Assembly (NCBI GenBank): GCA_024036415.1
Contig: JAMWET010000159.1
Span: 67,501-131,500 of the forward strand
Source of the DNA: Prochilodus magdalenae
Taxonomy: Eukaryota > Chordata > Actinopteri > Characiformes > Prochilodontidae
Reading direction: 5' to 3'
Length of the DNA stretch: 64,000 nt
The translations under genes and the position numbers were made by a program. Of this stretch, positions 11,531-23,195 are shown one piece after another; position 1 is the first letter of the stretch, and every line of letters starts with the position of its first letter. The notes beneath the pieces were generated by a model. The model was not told where the DNA came from. It did no database searches and saw only the letters and a program-made list of their open reading frames with translations.

Positions 11531-11626
11531 CTGACGTTTCCTCTCTTCCTGTCAGCGCTACCTTTAAGTCCTCACTATCTAACATGATGCTGCTTCTGGA
11601 AATTGGAGAGGTTGGTTATTGTCCTT
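11278..11626. repeat. Pair of 95-bp direct repeats at the inner end of the left arm
   Basis: 11278-11376 and 11530-11626 are almost identical, both running from TCTGACGTTTCC to GGAGAGGTTGGTTATTGTCC. The second copy lies just inside the arm boundary and has no counterpart at the inner end of the right arm. Confidence 0.85.
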
Positions 11627-12405
11627 TAGGGGCACTCAGGTGCACTTTGTGGTTCTATAATTAGCACAAAGTGCTATAATGCTTTATAATATATATATTT
11701 ATCCTGTTATTAACATTATCTGTAAAAGCGTTATCATAAAGTTTAATAACTCTTGTTGTGTTCATTTGCATAATGCTTCATAAGCATACCCAGTGAGCCC
11801 ACTCTAATGTTCCTCAGTATCTTCAAAATGGAAAAATCTTGTAAGTGCACATAACGTCTAATGAACACTTATAAGCTGTCGTTACAGCCTTTAGATAAAG
11901 GGATGTTATTGATCATCTATGAATCCATCATGCATTATGTGAATGAATATATTAAGTTTTATGATATGTGTCTCAACAGTAATGTTAGAAACAGGTCAAA
12001 TCTATATGTGCAATTTAACACATTATATCTCTTTGTGCTATGAAGCCTTATAATGCGGCGTGATACCAGTTTATGTGCCGGATATGAACATTTATTCACC
12101 ATTTGTCACACGTCGGGATTCTTCCTCTGCTTCCGGCATAATACCCATAATACCTCGCTCTATCCTGCTTCCCCACTTTGCTCCCACAGAACTTTAATTA
12201 ACTTTACCCGTTTCCCATTTACTTTTACCATCCCCCCCACCCACAAGTCAGTAATACTTGTGAAGAACTCCAACCCTAGTGTTGCATTCCAAGCGTTTCT
12301 CTATTGTTCTCTGTTTATGTATTCTTATATATGATCCCTGTTCACCCTTTGCTGTTACTCATTTGCCTCTCCCTCTTATTTGATTGCCTGGTTTCTGATT
12401 ATCCT

Positions 12406-13766
12406 TGTCACGTCTATCTGTCTGCCTGTCCTTGTTCATATGCCATACAACGCCCCCTATGGTTGCTTCATGCCATGACATTGCATTGGCTCCGCCCACT
12501 CCCACACCTGAGACCAATCTGGTGCTCATTAGGACGTGTATTAAGACCCCTTTGTTTGCCCTGTCTGTTTGTGAAGTCTCTGTTGTCCCTTTGTTAGTTC
12601 TGTAACACTTTACTGTAGGGCACGGTAACCAAGGCTACATGACACCTACATAAGCACTTCATGACAACTGACATAAACATACATAAACGTTTATGAACAC
12701 TTATTCTAAAAAGGCGCCAGCTGTCAGAAAGACTGCTTTTGTCAACTTTGATGTCAAGAGACATGGAGTTTTGGTGACATTAGGTTGTGTCATGACATTT
12801 TGTGAGGTGAAATGACATAGCATGTTAAACTGAACGAAAGTGAAAACTTCAAGGCCTACACAATCACAGTAGTGAGGGTGGGCCCTGATTCTGGGTGAAT
12901 AAGACTGGAGTTCATTAAAGAGAACAGACTACACAGGAAGTAAAGTCTATAAAAGTCTTTGTACAATTGTAGTCCATCATGTGCGAACTCTAACTCTTTA
13001 CTCATTCTGCATTAAAGAGAAAGCAATAGTGCAGGATGAAAATCTCAGCACTTTTCTGTGACTCCTCTGTTGAGATCCCTTTAAGGGAAGAAGAAGATAC
13101 AACTAGATCTTACCTTCCAAGCACACCGGCTTAGGTCTTCCACTTCTGGGCTCTAGAAATGTCCTTCCATAAAATACAAGCACTTTTAAAATACAAGCAC
13201 TTTTGTTCAGTTTAACCACCTGCCTCATTTTATCAAGCTGTGTCACATCGTCAGCACTGTGTCACCCTGACATACCGAACACAAAGAAAAATACGACAAA
13301 GTCAGTTGTCATAACATGCTATGTCATTTCACCTCACAAAATGTCATGACACAACCTAATGTCACCAAAACTCTATGTCTCTTGACATCAAAGTTGACAA
13401 AAGCAGTCTTTATGACAGCTGGCGCCTTTTGGAATAAGTGTTCATGAATGTTTATGTATGTTTATGTCAGTTGTCATGAAGTGCTTATGTAGGTGTCATG
13501 GAGCCTTCATTACCGTACCCTACAGTAAAGTGTTACCGTTAGTTCTTAGCTGTTGTCCCCTCATAAATTCTAGCCGCGTTTCCTTTCAGTTCTTGTTCTT
13601 TTTGTTTTGTAGTGCTTGTCTTCAGTTCTTGACCCTGGTTTTGTTTCTGCTTTCTATTGATGGACATGTCTTTAGTAACACCCACCTGTGTTTTGACCCC
13701 TGTTACCCGGACTGACTCAAATAAATCCACTATGCACTTGCATCCCGCCTCAACCACTACGTTACA
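12406..13766 (+). mobile_element. Solo LTR, family B, carrying a nested inverted-repeat element
   Basis: It starts TGTCACGTCTATCTGTC and ends CACTACGTTACA. Flanks are ATCCT (12401-12405) and GTCCT (13767-13771), a 4-of-5 match. After removing 12602-13546 the LTR is about 416 bp. It contains ACAACGCCCCCT, CTCCGCCCACTCCCACACC and an AATAAA motif near 13720, and matches 21418-21850. Confidence 0.7.
12602..13537. mobile_element. 936-bp non-autonomous DNA transposon, Mutator-like by structure
   Basis: The inverted ends start GTAACACTTTACTGTAGGG and extend about 228 bp on each side (12602-12830 and 13310-13537). Perfect 9-bp duplications GTTAGTTCT flank it (12593-12601 and 13538-13546). Long inverted repeats with a 9-bp duplication are typical of Mutator-like elements; hAT elements would give 8 bp. 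The 480-bp centre has no transposase. The host LTR copy at 21418 gives an approximate empty site. Confidence 0.8.
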
Positions 13767-13957
13767 GTCCTGGTGTTGACCTTTCCCTGTATCTGGATTT
13801 ACGCTCCTGTCTTGCCCTCCCATGTCTGTTTTGGTTGCTGTGGTCAATTCCTCTGTTTACTTGTCGACCCGGAATTGACTCACTCATGTCAGAGCATTGA
13901 ACTCATTACCACCACGAGTATCTGGATCAGTACATCCAGCATCACACAAGCTCATGT

Positions 13958-14032
13958 TAAGCATCATAAAACATTAGAAAAGCTTTATAGATCTTATTAA
14001 AGGTACCGATAATGCATTACGGATACCTGATT
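13958..14032 (-). repeat. Fragment of family N
   Basis: On the minus strand, TCAGGTATCCGTAATGCATT and AAGATCTATAAAGC match the first 80 bp of the N copies at 10284 and 46180. Confidence 0.45.
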
Positions 14033-14372
14033 TTAATACTTGAAATGTTATATTAATATTATTTCTAATTTGTAACCTGTTCAAACCAACACATCCTAAA
14101 CTTTCAGGTAGTGTCACATTATAATTTTTTTTTTTAAACAAGTGGAGAAAAAGTAATACATGCAGAATCAAACCAAACAACGGACATGAGCACATAAGTG
14201 AGCGCTAACTGGTGTACAGTACATACTGAAATCAGTATTATCCTATCATCCCTCTCGCTATGAGCACTGGCTTGAGATTTCTGGGTAGTGCACTACTGTA
14301 TGTTCTTCCTCTGGTTCACTCAGCGTCTGAGCTCTGGGTGGATTTTAGACTCTACCATGTTTGTAATAGCAA

Positions 14373-15457
14373 GAACACATACTCTGACTGAACACTCAGC
14401 ACTTTTCTACGCTGCTTTGGATAAGAGCGTCTGCTGTAAACATGCCACCTGCCACAGAAAGTCAAACATGAAAGCAAATTCCACAAAACCCTTTTGGTAG
14501 TTTAGCCAACGGACAATAACCAACCTCTCCAATTTCCAGAAGCAGCATCATGTTAGATGATAAAGACTTAAAGGTAGCGCTGACAGGAAGAGGGGAAACG
14601 TCAGATCCAACCATGACAGTGCTGAGAATCATCCACCACCCAAACAACTCTGGGGTGGTCCGATTGGGGGGTCCTGACCACTGATGACTGGAGTAGAGGT
14701 GGAATGATGGAGTATACAGAGACACAAATGGACTACAGCCTGTATTATAGAACCACAAAGTGCCCCTATATGGTAAGTGTGGCTGATAATAATATGGCCA
14801 TTAACAGTACACGGACTAGTACATGGTGTACCTAATAAAGTGGTCACTGAATGTACATAACGCCTTTACTGCAGGGGGTTACAAACGAGGAGGAAAGCAA
14901 AACCTGAAGGAAAAGTGATTACTGATTCGGGAGCACAAAAGACCCAGTTATTCGTGAACGTTAGCAGCAGCAGCGCTGCCGCTGCTCTGAAGGCCTCTCA
15001 GGGTCGCCTTATTGTTAGCATATATTTAGACAGCCAGCCATAAAATAAATAGGTCCTGCACTCCAGTGTGAAGTGGCTAGAACACAAACACACTCCATGC
15101 GTGCACCCTGTAACGTTCCTGGTCCTGTAATCCCTTATTTGCCCTGTAATAAACTGACCCAGGACCTCTAGTGGAAGAAATACGCTTGAAATATGGATTG
15201 TAAGAAACATGCACAAGCGCAGACACACAAGGCCAGAACAGACCCTCACAACCAGCTTCGGACAAGAGAGAACGCAAAGCGGAAAGGTGGTTCAAGCTCC
15301 TGCAGTGTCTGAGGAAATAGCCACTGTCAGCGCTCAGTTGTGGGTTTGGGTAGCAGCATGCATTAACCCTAAGAGGTCCAGAGCGGAGTTCCTAACCAGA
15401 GGCCTACTCTCCTGTGTGACTGTGCAGGACTTACAAGTCCCACCACTATGTCTTGCA
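14373..15457 (-). repeat. Right arm of the long inverted repeat
   Basis: This is the reverse complement of 10418-11530, from the ATACTCTGACTG block (inner end) to TGTCTTGCA at 15457 (outer end). It carries the R segment (14590-14790) and the same body sequence. The spacer between the arms is about 2.84 kb. Confidence 0.92.
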
Positions 15458-16604
15458 TTAGATGCCCTAATTTCAGTGTCATGGATGGGAGTGGGGCAGT
15501 TAACCCATTCAGGACAACATAGACATGTACGAAAATCCTGAAAATGAATAAACGATCTACATAAAACTTCACACAATAATTAGCATAGTGAACACAAGCA
15601 GGAAATAGCAGCCAATGAATGAACGCTATGGTAATAGACCAATCACAAGTAGAGCACATGAACTGTGTTACAGTAGTGGAGCCATTAGATGGTTAGTCGG
15701 CCTTAAGCTGTGACAGGTGCTCTACAAAATAGACCACAATACAGCCCATGTTAAATATTTGCCAAGGCGACGGCTGAATTATAGCAGGAAGGGGCAGGAA
15801 GGCGTTCTTCCGCCTGCATGATGAACATTTGTAGCTCAGTTTGAACCCCATTTGAACTGCTTTGGAGATTCAGGTCCTTGTGTTTTAGTTTCAGTTTCTC
15901 GGATACAGCTGATCTGTCATCTTGGCTCTAGATATGCTACTCTAAATCACCAGTTGTGAACGTGTCCTGTGAGCAGAGCTGTTGTCGTGCTAGCTAAGCT
16001 AAAGCTAAGCTAAAGCTAAGCTAAAGCTAACCAGTTTTTGTTCTCTGCTAAAGACGATTCAGCCTTTACTGAGTGACTTCTTTAAAAATGATGGACTCTG
16101 TTCAGATATTTTGGAACCACATGTCACTTTTATGACACATTTAATGCAGGCAAAGAGCATCTGAACTTAGACCCATTCCCCGTGAATAAGTTTGTCACTG
16201 ATATCTGGCTGTGGCCAGATGTGGGCACCACATGTATCCATTCGTTCTTAACCCCTAAATGCGAGACAAATCCAAAACTAATTAGCTATTCATAAACTAA
16301 TTGAAACCAGTTATGCCCTACTTCTAGTATGTGTGAACTCGCTCATGTAATTCAATGGAAAACATATTAAAGAACTTATTTTGGTGCACAGAACTAAAAC
16401 CGTTTTAATTGGAAAAGGTTTCGGATTGACAGTTCAAATAAATCATCATCTGGAGCATTCAGAACTTTGAAGGAAGGAAATAAATAAGTATAAACTGGTA
16501 ATATCCAGCTTCAGCTGCCAAAGAAAGAAACACAAGCACTAAGCACTTTATTAGGTACGAGGTCCATGTATCTACGCTCATCGCTCATATGTGCTCCACC
16601 CACC
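15458..16604. other. Unassigned intronic sequence with a short 11-bp repeat
   Basis: No exon recognised. AGCTAAGCTAA-type units repeat about three times at 15990-16031. Confidence 0.5.
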
Positions 16605-18880
16605 GTATAGGGGCAGTTTGTAGTTCTGCAGTTACAGACTGAAGTCCATCTGTTTCTCTCTATACATTGTTATCTCACCTTCTGCCCTGTTCGTTAAAGA
16701 CCAGGACCCCCACAGGACCACCACAGAGCATGTATTATTCAAGATCCAAGAGTTTATTGTCATGTGCACTGCCCTGACTACAAGTACTAACAATTACAAC
16801 ATAAATACTAAGTAAAGAAGCACTTTTTAAAAAAAGCGCACCGCTTTAAAACAAGACCACCATTATAAAGCATTTATTAAGGGTTTGTTAATAGTTGTTA
16901 ATTAGATCATAAACACCTTAAATAGCACTAATAAGTTTATTAATAGTTGTTAATTAGATCATAAACACCTTAACAGCACTAATAAGTTTATTAAGGGTTT
17001 ATTAATAGTTGTTAATTAGATCATAAACATCTTAACAGCACTAATAAGTTTATTAATAGTTGTTAATTAGATCATAAGCACCTTAACAGCCTTAATACGT
17101 TTATTAATGGTTTATTAATAGATGTTACTAAGATCATAAACACCTTAACAGCACTAAAACATTTATTAAGGGTTTATTAATAGTTGTTACTTAGATCATA
17201 AACATCTTAAATAGCACTAATAAGTTCATTAAGGGTTTATTAATAGTTGTTACTTAGATCATAAACATCTTAAATAGCACTAATAAGTTCATTAAGGGTT
17301 TATTAATAGTTGTTACTTAGATCATAAACACCTTAACAGCACTAATAAGTTTATTAAGGGTTTATTAAAAGTTGTTACTAAGATCATAAACACCTTAACA
17401 GCACTAATAAGTTTATTAATCGTTCATTAATAGATGTTACTAAGATCATAAACATCTTAACAGCATTAATACATGTATTAAGGGTTTATTAATAGTTGTT
17501 AATTAGATCAAAAACACCTTAACAGCACCAATAAGTTTATTAATAGTTAGAAATTAGATCATAAGCACCGTAACAGCACTAAACATTTATTAAGGGTTTA
17601 TTAATAGTTGTTACTTACATTATAAACATCTTAACAGCACTAATAAGTTTATTAAGAGTTTATTATTAGTTGTTACTAAGATCATAAACACCATAACAGC
17701 ACTAATAAGTTTATTAATAGCTTATTAATAGTTGTTACTTAGATCATAAACACCTTAACAGCACTAAAACATTTATTAAGGGTTTATTAATAGTTGTTAC
17801 TTACATTATAAACATCTTAACAGCACTAATAAGTTTATTAATAGCTTATTAATAGTTGTTACTAAGATCATAAACACCATAACAGCACTAATAAGTTTAT
17901 TAATAGCTTATTAATAGTTGTTACTTAGATCATAAACACCTTAACAGCACCAATAAGTTTATTAATAGTTTATTAACAGTTGTTAGTTAGATCATAAACA
18001 ACTTAACAGCATTAATAAGTTTATTAATGGTTTGTTAACAGTTGGAAATTAGATCATAAACACCATAACAGTATTAATAAACAGTTACCACAGATAAATA
18101 AGAAGGGCAGCAGTGACCTGTTGTTAGTCCAGTAGTGGACCCACTGTGTTGGATACTGCTAAAGGCCAGATATTGAGGTTTTAGCCTTTTCCTTCAGTCA
18201 GAGTTAAACCTGCCAGCTTCAATACATATTCATCATATGGAGACACTTATTTTTACCCCTTTTTATTAATGTGTTATAACTGCTTATTAACATGTTAATA
18301 CTCTGTAAAGAGTTTATGACTAAGTAATAACCTTTAATAAACTAATTTTACACCATTCATAAAGACTTTATAAAGGTAGCCTTATTTAAAATCTCTAAGA
18401 GCAGATGATATGCACAGCATTGCGATATTAGTGCAAATGACATCACTGTGCAATAGCAGCAAAATATAAACTTAAGGATCGGTAACAAGTATGCTTGTAT
18501 CATAAACAGAGAACATAATGCTATGTGGATCATTTTCAACACTGCAGTGATGATGGTGGTGTGTTAGTTTGTGTGGTGCTGGTGTGAGTGGATCAGATAC
18601 AGTGGTGCTAGTGGACACCTCAGTGTCACTGTGGGACTGAGAATCGACTACCAAACCGTCTGGATGAAGGACTGGAGGTTGACCAACGCGAACGGTGCAG
18701 CAGTAGTGTGCTGTTGTCTATGAATGTACATAGAGCAGGTGGAGCAGCAAGGTAGGAGTGTCTAATAGAGTGGACAGTGAGTGGACACAGTGTATAAACA
18801 CTCCAGCAGCACTGCTGTGTCTGATCGCAGCATACACTGCCGGCACTGTGGCTGTCTCTGCAGTGCTGAGAACGACTCGC
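16605..18880 (+). mobile_element. Repeat R element split by a 1.8 kb insertion
   Basis: Repeat R is recognised by GTATAGGGGCAGTTTGTAG, CAGGACCCCCACAGGACCA and AGTGTCTAATAGAGTGGACA. Its first part is 16605-16740 and it resumes near 18524 with GTGGATCATTTTCAACACTG, to about 18880. The intervening piece begins with a retroposon-like tail (AGAGTTTATTGTCATGTGC) and then a tandem array. Other R copies are at 11085, 14590, 22500 and 56885. It looks like an old non-coding DNA transposon; class unknown. Confidence 0.6.
16866..18085. repeat. AT-rich satellite-like array, 53- and 62-bp units, about 20 copies
   Basis: Each unit contains AGATCATAAACACCTTAACA, AGCACTAATAAGTTTATTAA and TAGTTGTTA. Units with the extra AGGGTTTAT segment are 62 bp and those without it are 53 bp; both kinds are interspersed. 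About 20 AGATCATAAACA-type occurrences were counted. Confidence 0.9.
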
Positions 18881-19353
18881 CCACCTTGATGAGGAGGAAA
18901 GCAAAACCTGCTAACTGATTTGAGAGTGCAAAATGACCAGTGATGAATGGAAGTTAGCAGTAACAGCACTGACACTGCTATGAAGGCCTCTTAAGATTGC
19001 CTTACTGTTTACTTCTCTGCCCTCTGCCCACATTGAGACAGCCAGTCAACAAATAAATACTTCCTACACCACAATGTGAAGGGCCTAGACCGCAAAAGCA
19101 CTTAATTCCTGCACCCGCTAATGTTCCTGTTCCTGTAATTCCCATAAGTGAAGCATTTTATTTCTTGTGAAGTGGAAAATTAAGTGACCCAAGACCTCTG
19201 AAGGAAGACATAAGCTTGAAATATGAATTTGTAAGAAACACGCACAAGCACAAGCACAAGCACACACACACAGGCCCTCACAAACAGCTTCGGACAAGAG
19301 AAAACACAAAGCGGAAAGGTGGTTCAGACTCCTGCAGTGTCTGAGGAAATAGC
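18881..19353 (-). repeat. Third, diverged copy of the inverted-repeat arm body
   Basis: The blocks GAGGAGGAAAGCAAAACCTG, CGGACAAGAGAAAACACAAA and GGAAAGGTGGTTCAGACTCC match the right arm (14880-15320) in order, with many substitutions. As in the arm, it directly follows R sequence. The arm is therefore a dispersed element and not only a local inversion product. Confidence 0.7.
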
Positions 19354-19856
19354 CACATAGGAGCCATTCGTATTGTACAACACAGGGCTCAGCTTGTGCA
19401 TGGCTCCTGAGTGACTGAACCAAACCTGCCGAGTCTGAACGCACCCTTAGCAATAGAGTGATGATGTTCCATGCATCTACACAGGTGTAGTAGACTGGGC
19501 TGTAAAGCTAACCAATCTAGCAAAACGTGCACAGTCAGGAACCACTGGCTTAGACTACGTATCACTATTTGCTGTACTATTCTAATATTTTTACATTTCA
19601 TTTAAATTTGTTTCAATGAAAATGACAAATAACAAACAAACAAAAGAAAAATAAGAGTAAATGTACATCAGAAAACAAGATCATATTCATAACCAGCTTT
19701 TCATCCAAATCTATTTAGTTAATTATTCATTATGCAGTTAACAGATACAGAGCAAGAAGTAGACTAAAGTTACACAAAACATAAGATAAATTATTAAACT
19801 TAATAAATCTCTATTGTTGGGTGAAAATAAAATGAGAAATAATATATAAAAGTGAC
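19354..19856. other. Unassigned intronic sequence
   Basis: AT-rich, with no recognised exon or repeat. Confidence 0.45.
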
Positions 19857-20456
19857 ATACAGGTAATATACAGGTGACATACAGGTGATATACAGGTGAT
19901 ATACAGATGACATACAGATGACATATAGGGGATACACAGGTGATATACAGGTGATATACAGATGACATACAGGTGATATACACATGACATACAGGGAATA
20001 TACAGGTGACATACGGATGATATACAGGTAAAATACAGGTGATATACAGGTGACATATAGGGGATGTACAGGTGACATACAGGCAACATACAGGTGATAT
20101 ACTGGTAAAATACAGGTGATATACAGGTGACATATAAGGGATATACAGGTGACATACAGATGATACACAGGTGGTTTACAGGTGATATACAGGTATAATA
20201 CAGGTGACATATAGGGGATATACAGGTGGCATACAGGCAACATACTGGTGATATATGGGTGACATACGGATGATTAACAGGTGGCTTACAGGTGATATAC
20301 AGGTGATATACGGATGATAAACAGGTGGTTTACAGGTGGTTTACAGGTGATATACAGGTGATATGCGGGTGATATATGGATGATAAACAGGTGGTTTACA
20401 GGTGATATACGCGTGGTTTACAGGTGGTTTACAGGTGATATACATTACAGTACAGG
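19857..20456. repeat. Minisatellite of ACAGGTGATAT-like units, about 0.6 kb
   Basis: Units of 10-11 bp (TACAGGTGATA, TACAGGTGACA, TACAGATGACA, ACAGGTGGTTT) run in tandem. Minus-strand open frames of Cys/Tyr/Pro/Val repeats arise from the periodicity and are not genes. Towards 20270-20440 the unit shifts to a GGTTTACAGGTG type. Confidence 0.93.
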
Positions 20457-21417
20457 TGATATATATTGCACAATACATTACAAACTACTTACAAACACAT
20501 GTGATCTGAATGAACGATGAAGAAAGCAGGGATCTGATTGAAAGTTATCCATTTCAGCTCTGAGTGATACACAGCTGCCTTATTTGCTGGCAGTGATAAC
20601 CGGTTCTAAGGCTGAAAAGCATGAACTGTGCTCTGAGTCTGTTTATTTGCAATCTAAGCAGAACAGCGTTCGTCACAGCGGAGATAGATGACTTTATAAA
20701 ATATTAAGGGTCACAAAGCCACAAGACACATGAGGTTTAATCTCCTTCCTCACTTCCTGCTCAACTTCCAGCATAATTGAAGAGTGAAACTTTTAACTGA
20801 CACACATTAAAGATGAAAGACGTTTTAAATAGGAGCTGTTCAGTGTGATGTTCCTTTAAAGAGAGATAAAGGCTGAGGACTCGTGCTGAGCAATCGGACT
20901 ACATAATAGCTTGAAATCAACTGAGTGTGACCATTCACCCTGTTTATTACCGGAGACACATCAGTCCTCCAGCCTCAAACAGAGCCTGCTGGGCTGTGGA
21001 AGGAATTGATTAATCATTAAAGCCCTGCATGAGGGAACGGGACAGTTTTGGAGAGAATCAGCTAAATTTCCCTTGAGTTTGGAGACAGTGAGTCATAGTG
21101 CCATCAACTATATACACAAAGAAAAATGTGTCAGCTGTTTTTTTATAAGTACCAGGAAAAGTCATTTCCTGAAATATCCGCTCTTCATTTTCTCTGCAAA
21201 TTAGGAGAAGACCGTTTCCCAGTTTCCACACAAGTTGGTCTCTTCCTTACTGTATAAATGCTAATGATGTAGGAGAATCAAATTACATGGTGCCCACTTT
21301 TGCACCTTCTTCAGCTTCCCGGTGTTTCCCAGTGCTCAGCTCTGAGAACTAAAGGAGGGCTGTTCTGTTTGCAGGTGGTCTTTAGCATGTGGTTGCTTAA
21401 CTCGAATGACAAGTAGG
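20457..21417. other. Unassigned intronic sequence
   Basis: Nearly 1 kb that looks unique, with no exon recognised. Confidence 0.45.
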
Positions 21418-21850
21418 TGTTACATCTCTGTCTGTCTTTCTGTCTGCCTGTCCCTGTTCGTGTCTCACAACGCCCCCTCTGGTTACTTTGTCTTAGCACA
21501 GCTCTTCCTGCTTCCCCTAGCTCCGCCCACTCCCACACCTGAGACCTATCTGTTACCCATTAGGACGTGTATTAAGACCCCTTTGTTTGCCCTGTCTGTT
21601 TGTGAAGTCTCTGTTTTCCACCCTGTGATAGTTCTGTGCTGTTGCTTTTCCTCGTGTTAGTGCCGCGCTGTTGTCCCTTTGTTAGACCTTGTTGTTTTCC
21701 TGGTGTAAATCTTAAATTTGTTCTTGTTTTCATTGTTTTGTAGTGTTCGTGTTAGTCTTCAGTTCTTTACCCTTGTTTTGTTTCTGGTTTCTCTTTTGGA
21801 CATGTCTTTACTCATACCTTCCTGTGTGTTGACCCCTGTTACCCCTGTAC
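21418..21850 (+). mobile_element. LTR family B, second copy, 3' end unclear
   Basis: It begins TGTTACATCTCTGTCTG and carries ACAACGCCCCCTCTGG, CTCCGCCCACTCCCACACC and GACGTGTATTAAGACCCC, matching 12406-12600. It then carries GGACATGTCTTTA and GTTGACCCCTGTTACCC, matching 13660-13710. It lacks the nested element. Confidence 0.65.
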
Positions 21851-22004
21851 TTACCAAAAGAGCAGAGACCCCCTTAACTCAAAACACGGTCCCCACTGGC
21901 TTCTTTTATATAGATGTGCGTAAACATTCGGGCACCTCTGGCCAAATTACATATCTGTTCAAATTCAGTCATATTAGAGAACTATAAGCACATCCCCCAG
22001 GGGG

Positions 22005-22290
22005 GGAGTCATGGGCTGGAGGTTAGGGAACCAGCCGGTTCGATTCCCTGAACTGACAGTAACGACTGAGGTGCCCTTGAGCAAGGCACCTAACCCCCAA
22101 TTGCTCCCCGGGCGCCGTGGATAGGGCTGCCCACCGCTCCGGGTAAGTGTGCTCACTGCCCCCTAGTGTGTGTGTTCACTAGTGAGTGTGTTTGTGGGTC
22201 TTTCACTTCACGGATGGGTTAAATGCGGAGACTAAATTTCCCCACTGTGGGACTAATAAGGGGATTTAAATCTTAAATCTAAATCTTAAA
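22005..22290 (+). mobile_element. tRNA-derived SINE, type 2
   Basis: The head contains a B-box-like GGTTCGATTCC. The body carries GAGGTGCCCTTGAGCAAGGC, CACCGCTCCGGGTAAGTGTG and GGATGGGTTAAATGCGGAG. The tail is a short TCTTAAA repeat. This body is common in ostariophysan fishes. A partial copy is at 24660-24765. Confidence 0.7.
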
Positions 22291-22499
22291 TCCTTGCATC
22301 TACACTCATTGTCCCATTTCATACCACATTACACTGGAAGTGAGGCCCAGATCACTGGAGTCCCAGAGATCAGGGCCTGAAATGGGTTCACACTTCACCA
22401 AACATTCCAAACTCGCAGAACAAGCGTTCATGGACAGTGACATAGCTGTCATTTTGGACAGTGTAAATATAGAATATACACGGTTGTAGTAGAATATTA

Positions 22500-22650
22500 C
22501 AAGCACTTCATTGTCCATTTTCTGAGCACCACTGACCATATAGGAGCACTCTGTAGTTCTACAGGTACAGACTGTAGTCCATCTGTTTCTCTGTATACTC
22601 TATTACCCTGTTCTTCAATGGTCAGGACCCCCACAGGACCACCATAACTA
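22500..22650 (+). repeat. Partial repeat R
   Basis: CCATATAGGAGCACTCTGTAG, split by small changes, and GGTCAGGACCCCCACAGGAC match the R element. It ends just before a Tc1-like F3 copy. Confidence 0.6.
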
Positions 22651-22674
22651 CATATACATACATATAAGCCCAAA

Positions 22675-23110
22675 GGACAAAAATGAGACACCTTGCGTGT
22701 TTAAGGCAGTAGTGACTTCAGGGTCCTGCAGATGGTGCTATAAATCCCTGTGGGGTGTGAGTGATGGGATCCATAGATTGGGAAGAGGTGGTACAGTGCA
22801 GGGAATGTCTCGTTCCATGTGTGGAAAATGGCTCCAGAGTAGATGTTAATGATTGGCTAAAAGGAGTGACTGCATGTGGGCGTGGCAAAACACCATAGTG
22901 TGAAGGAAGTAGCTGGATCTGCAGGTGTATGGAAGCAGACGGTCATACGGGTCTACCAGCAGTGGCTGAAATCCCAGTCTACAGGAAATTGTGCCAGGGA
23001 AGGCACCAACCAAAACTCTCCAATTCTTTTATGCAAGAGTGTCTGAACATTGAACTTGTCCAGTCCATGCCCAATCAAATCACAGCTGTTACTTCCCTCA
23101 AAGTGAATCT
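22675..23110 (+). mobile_element. Tc1-like family F3 derivative
   Basis: It shares GGTACAGTGCAGGGAATGTC, CGTTCCATGTGTGG and CACCATAGTGTGAAGGAAGT with the copies at 35702-36185 and 39232-39735. The plus strand encodes a helix-turn-helix-like part that runs, after a deletion, into the C-terminal tail (LVQSMPNQITAV). Confidence 0.65.
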
Positions 23111-23195
23111 TTTTGTGACCGATTGAACTTGAACACTTCTAATTTTTTCAGATATTAATTTGGCCAGAGGTGCTCTAAGTTTTGCATGCAACTGT

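Larger units (their letters stand above)
10284..12060 (+). mobile_element. AT-rich family N element, split by the left inverted-repeat arm
   Basis: 10284-10417 begins GGTAACACTTTCTATGAAT and continues with GATCTATAAAGTCTTTATAA. The rest resumes at 11663 with GCACAAAGTGC, CCTGTTATTAAC, GTTCCTCAGTATCTTCAAAA and ATGAACACTTATAAGCT, ending near 12060. The copy at 46165-46760 is colinear across the break, so 10418-11662 is an insertion. No coding region; class unknown. Confidence 0.6.

Noticed and set aside
10627..15249. Near-identical 82-83 residue frames in both inverted arms
   Set aside because: The protein match only reflects the DNA inverted repeat. The frame differs by indels between arms and has no known relative.
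19738..20243. Minus-strand Cys/Tyr-rich frames over 100 residues
   Set aside because: They are produced by the ACAGGTGATAT minisatellite.
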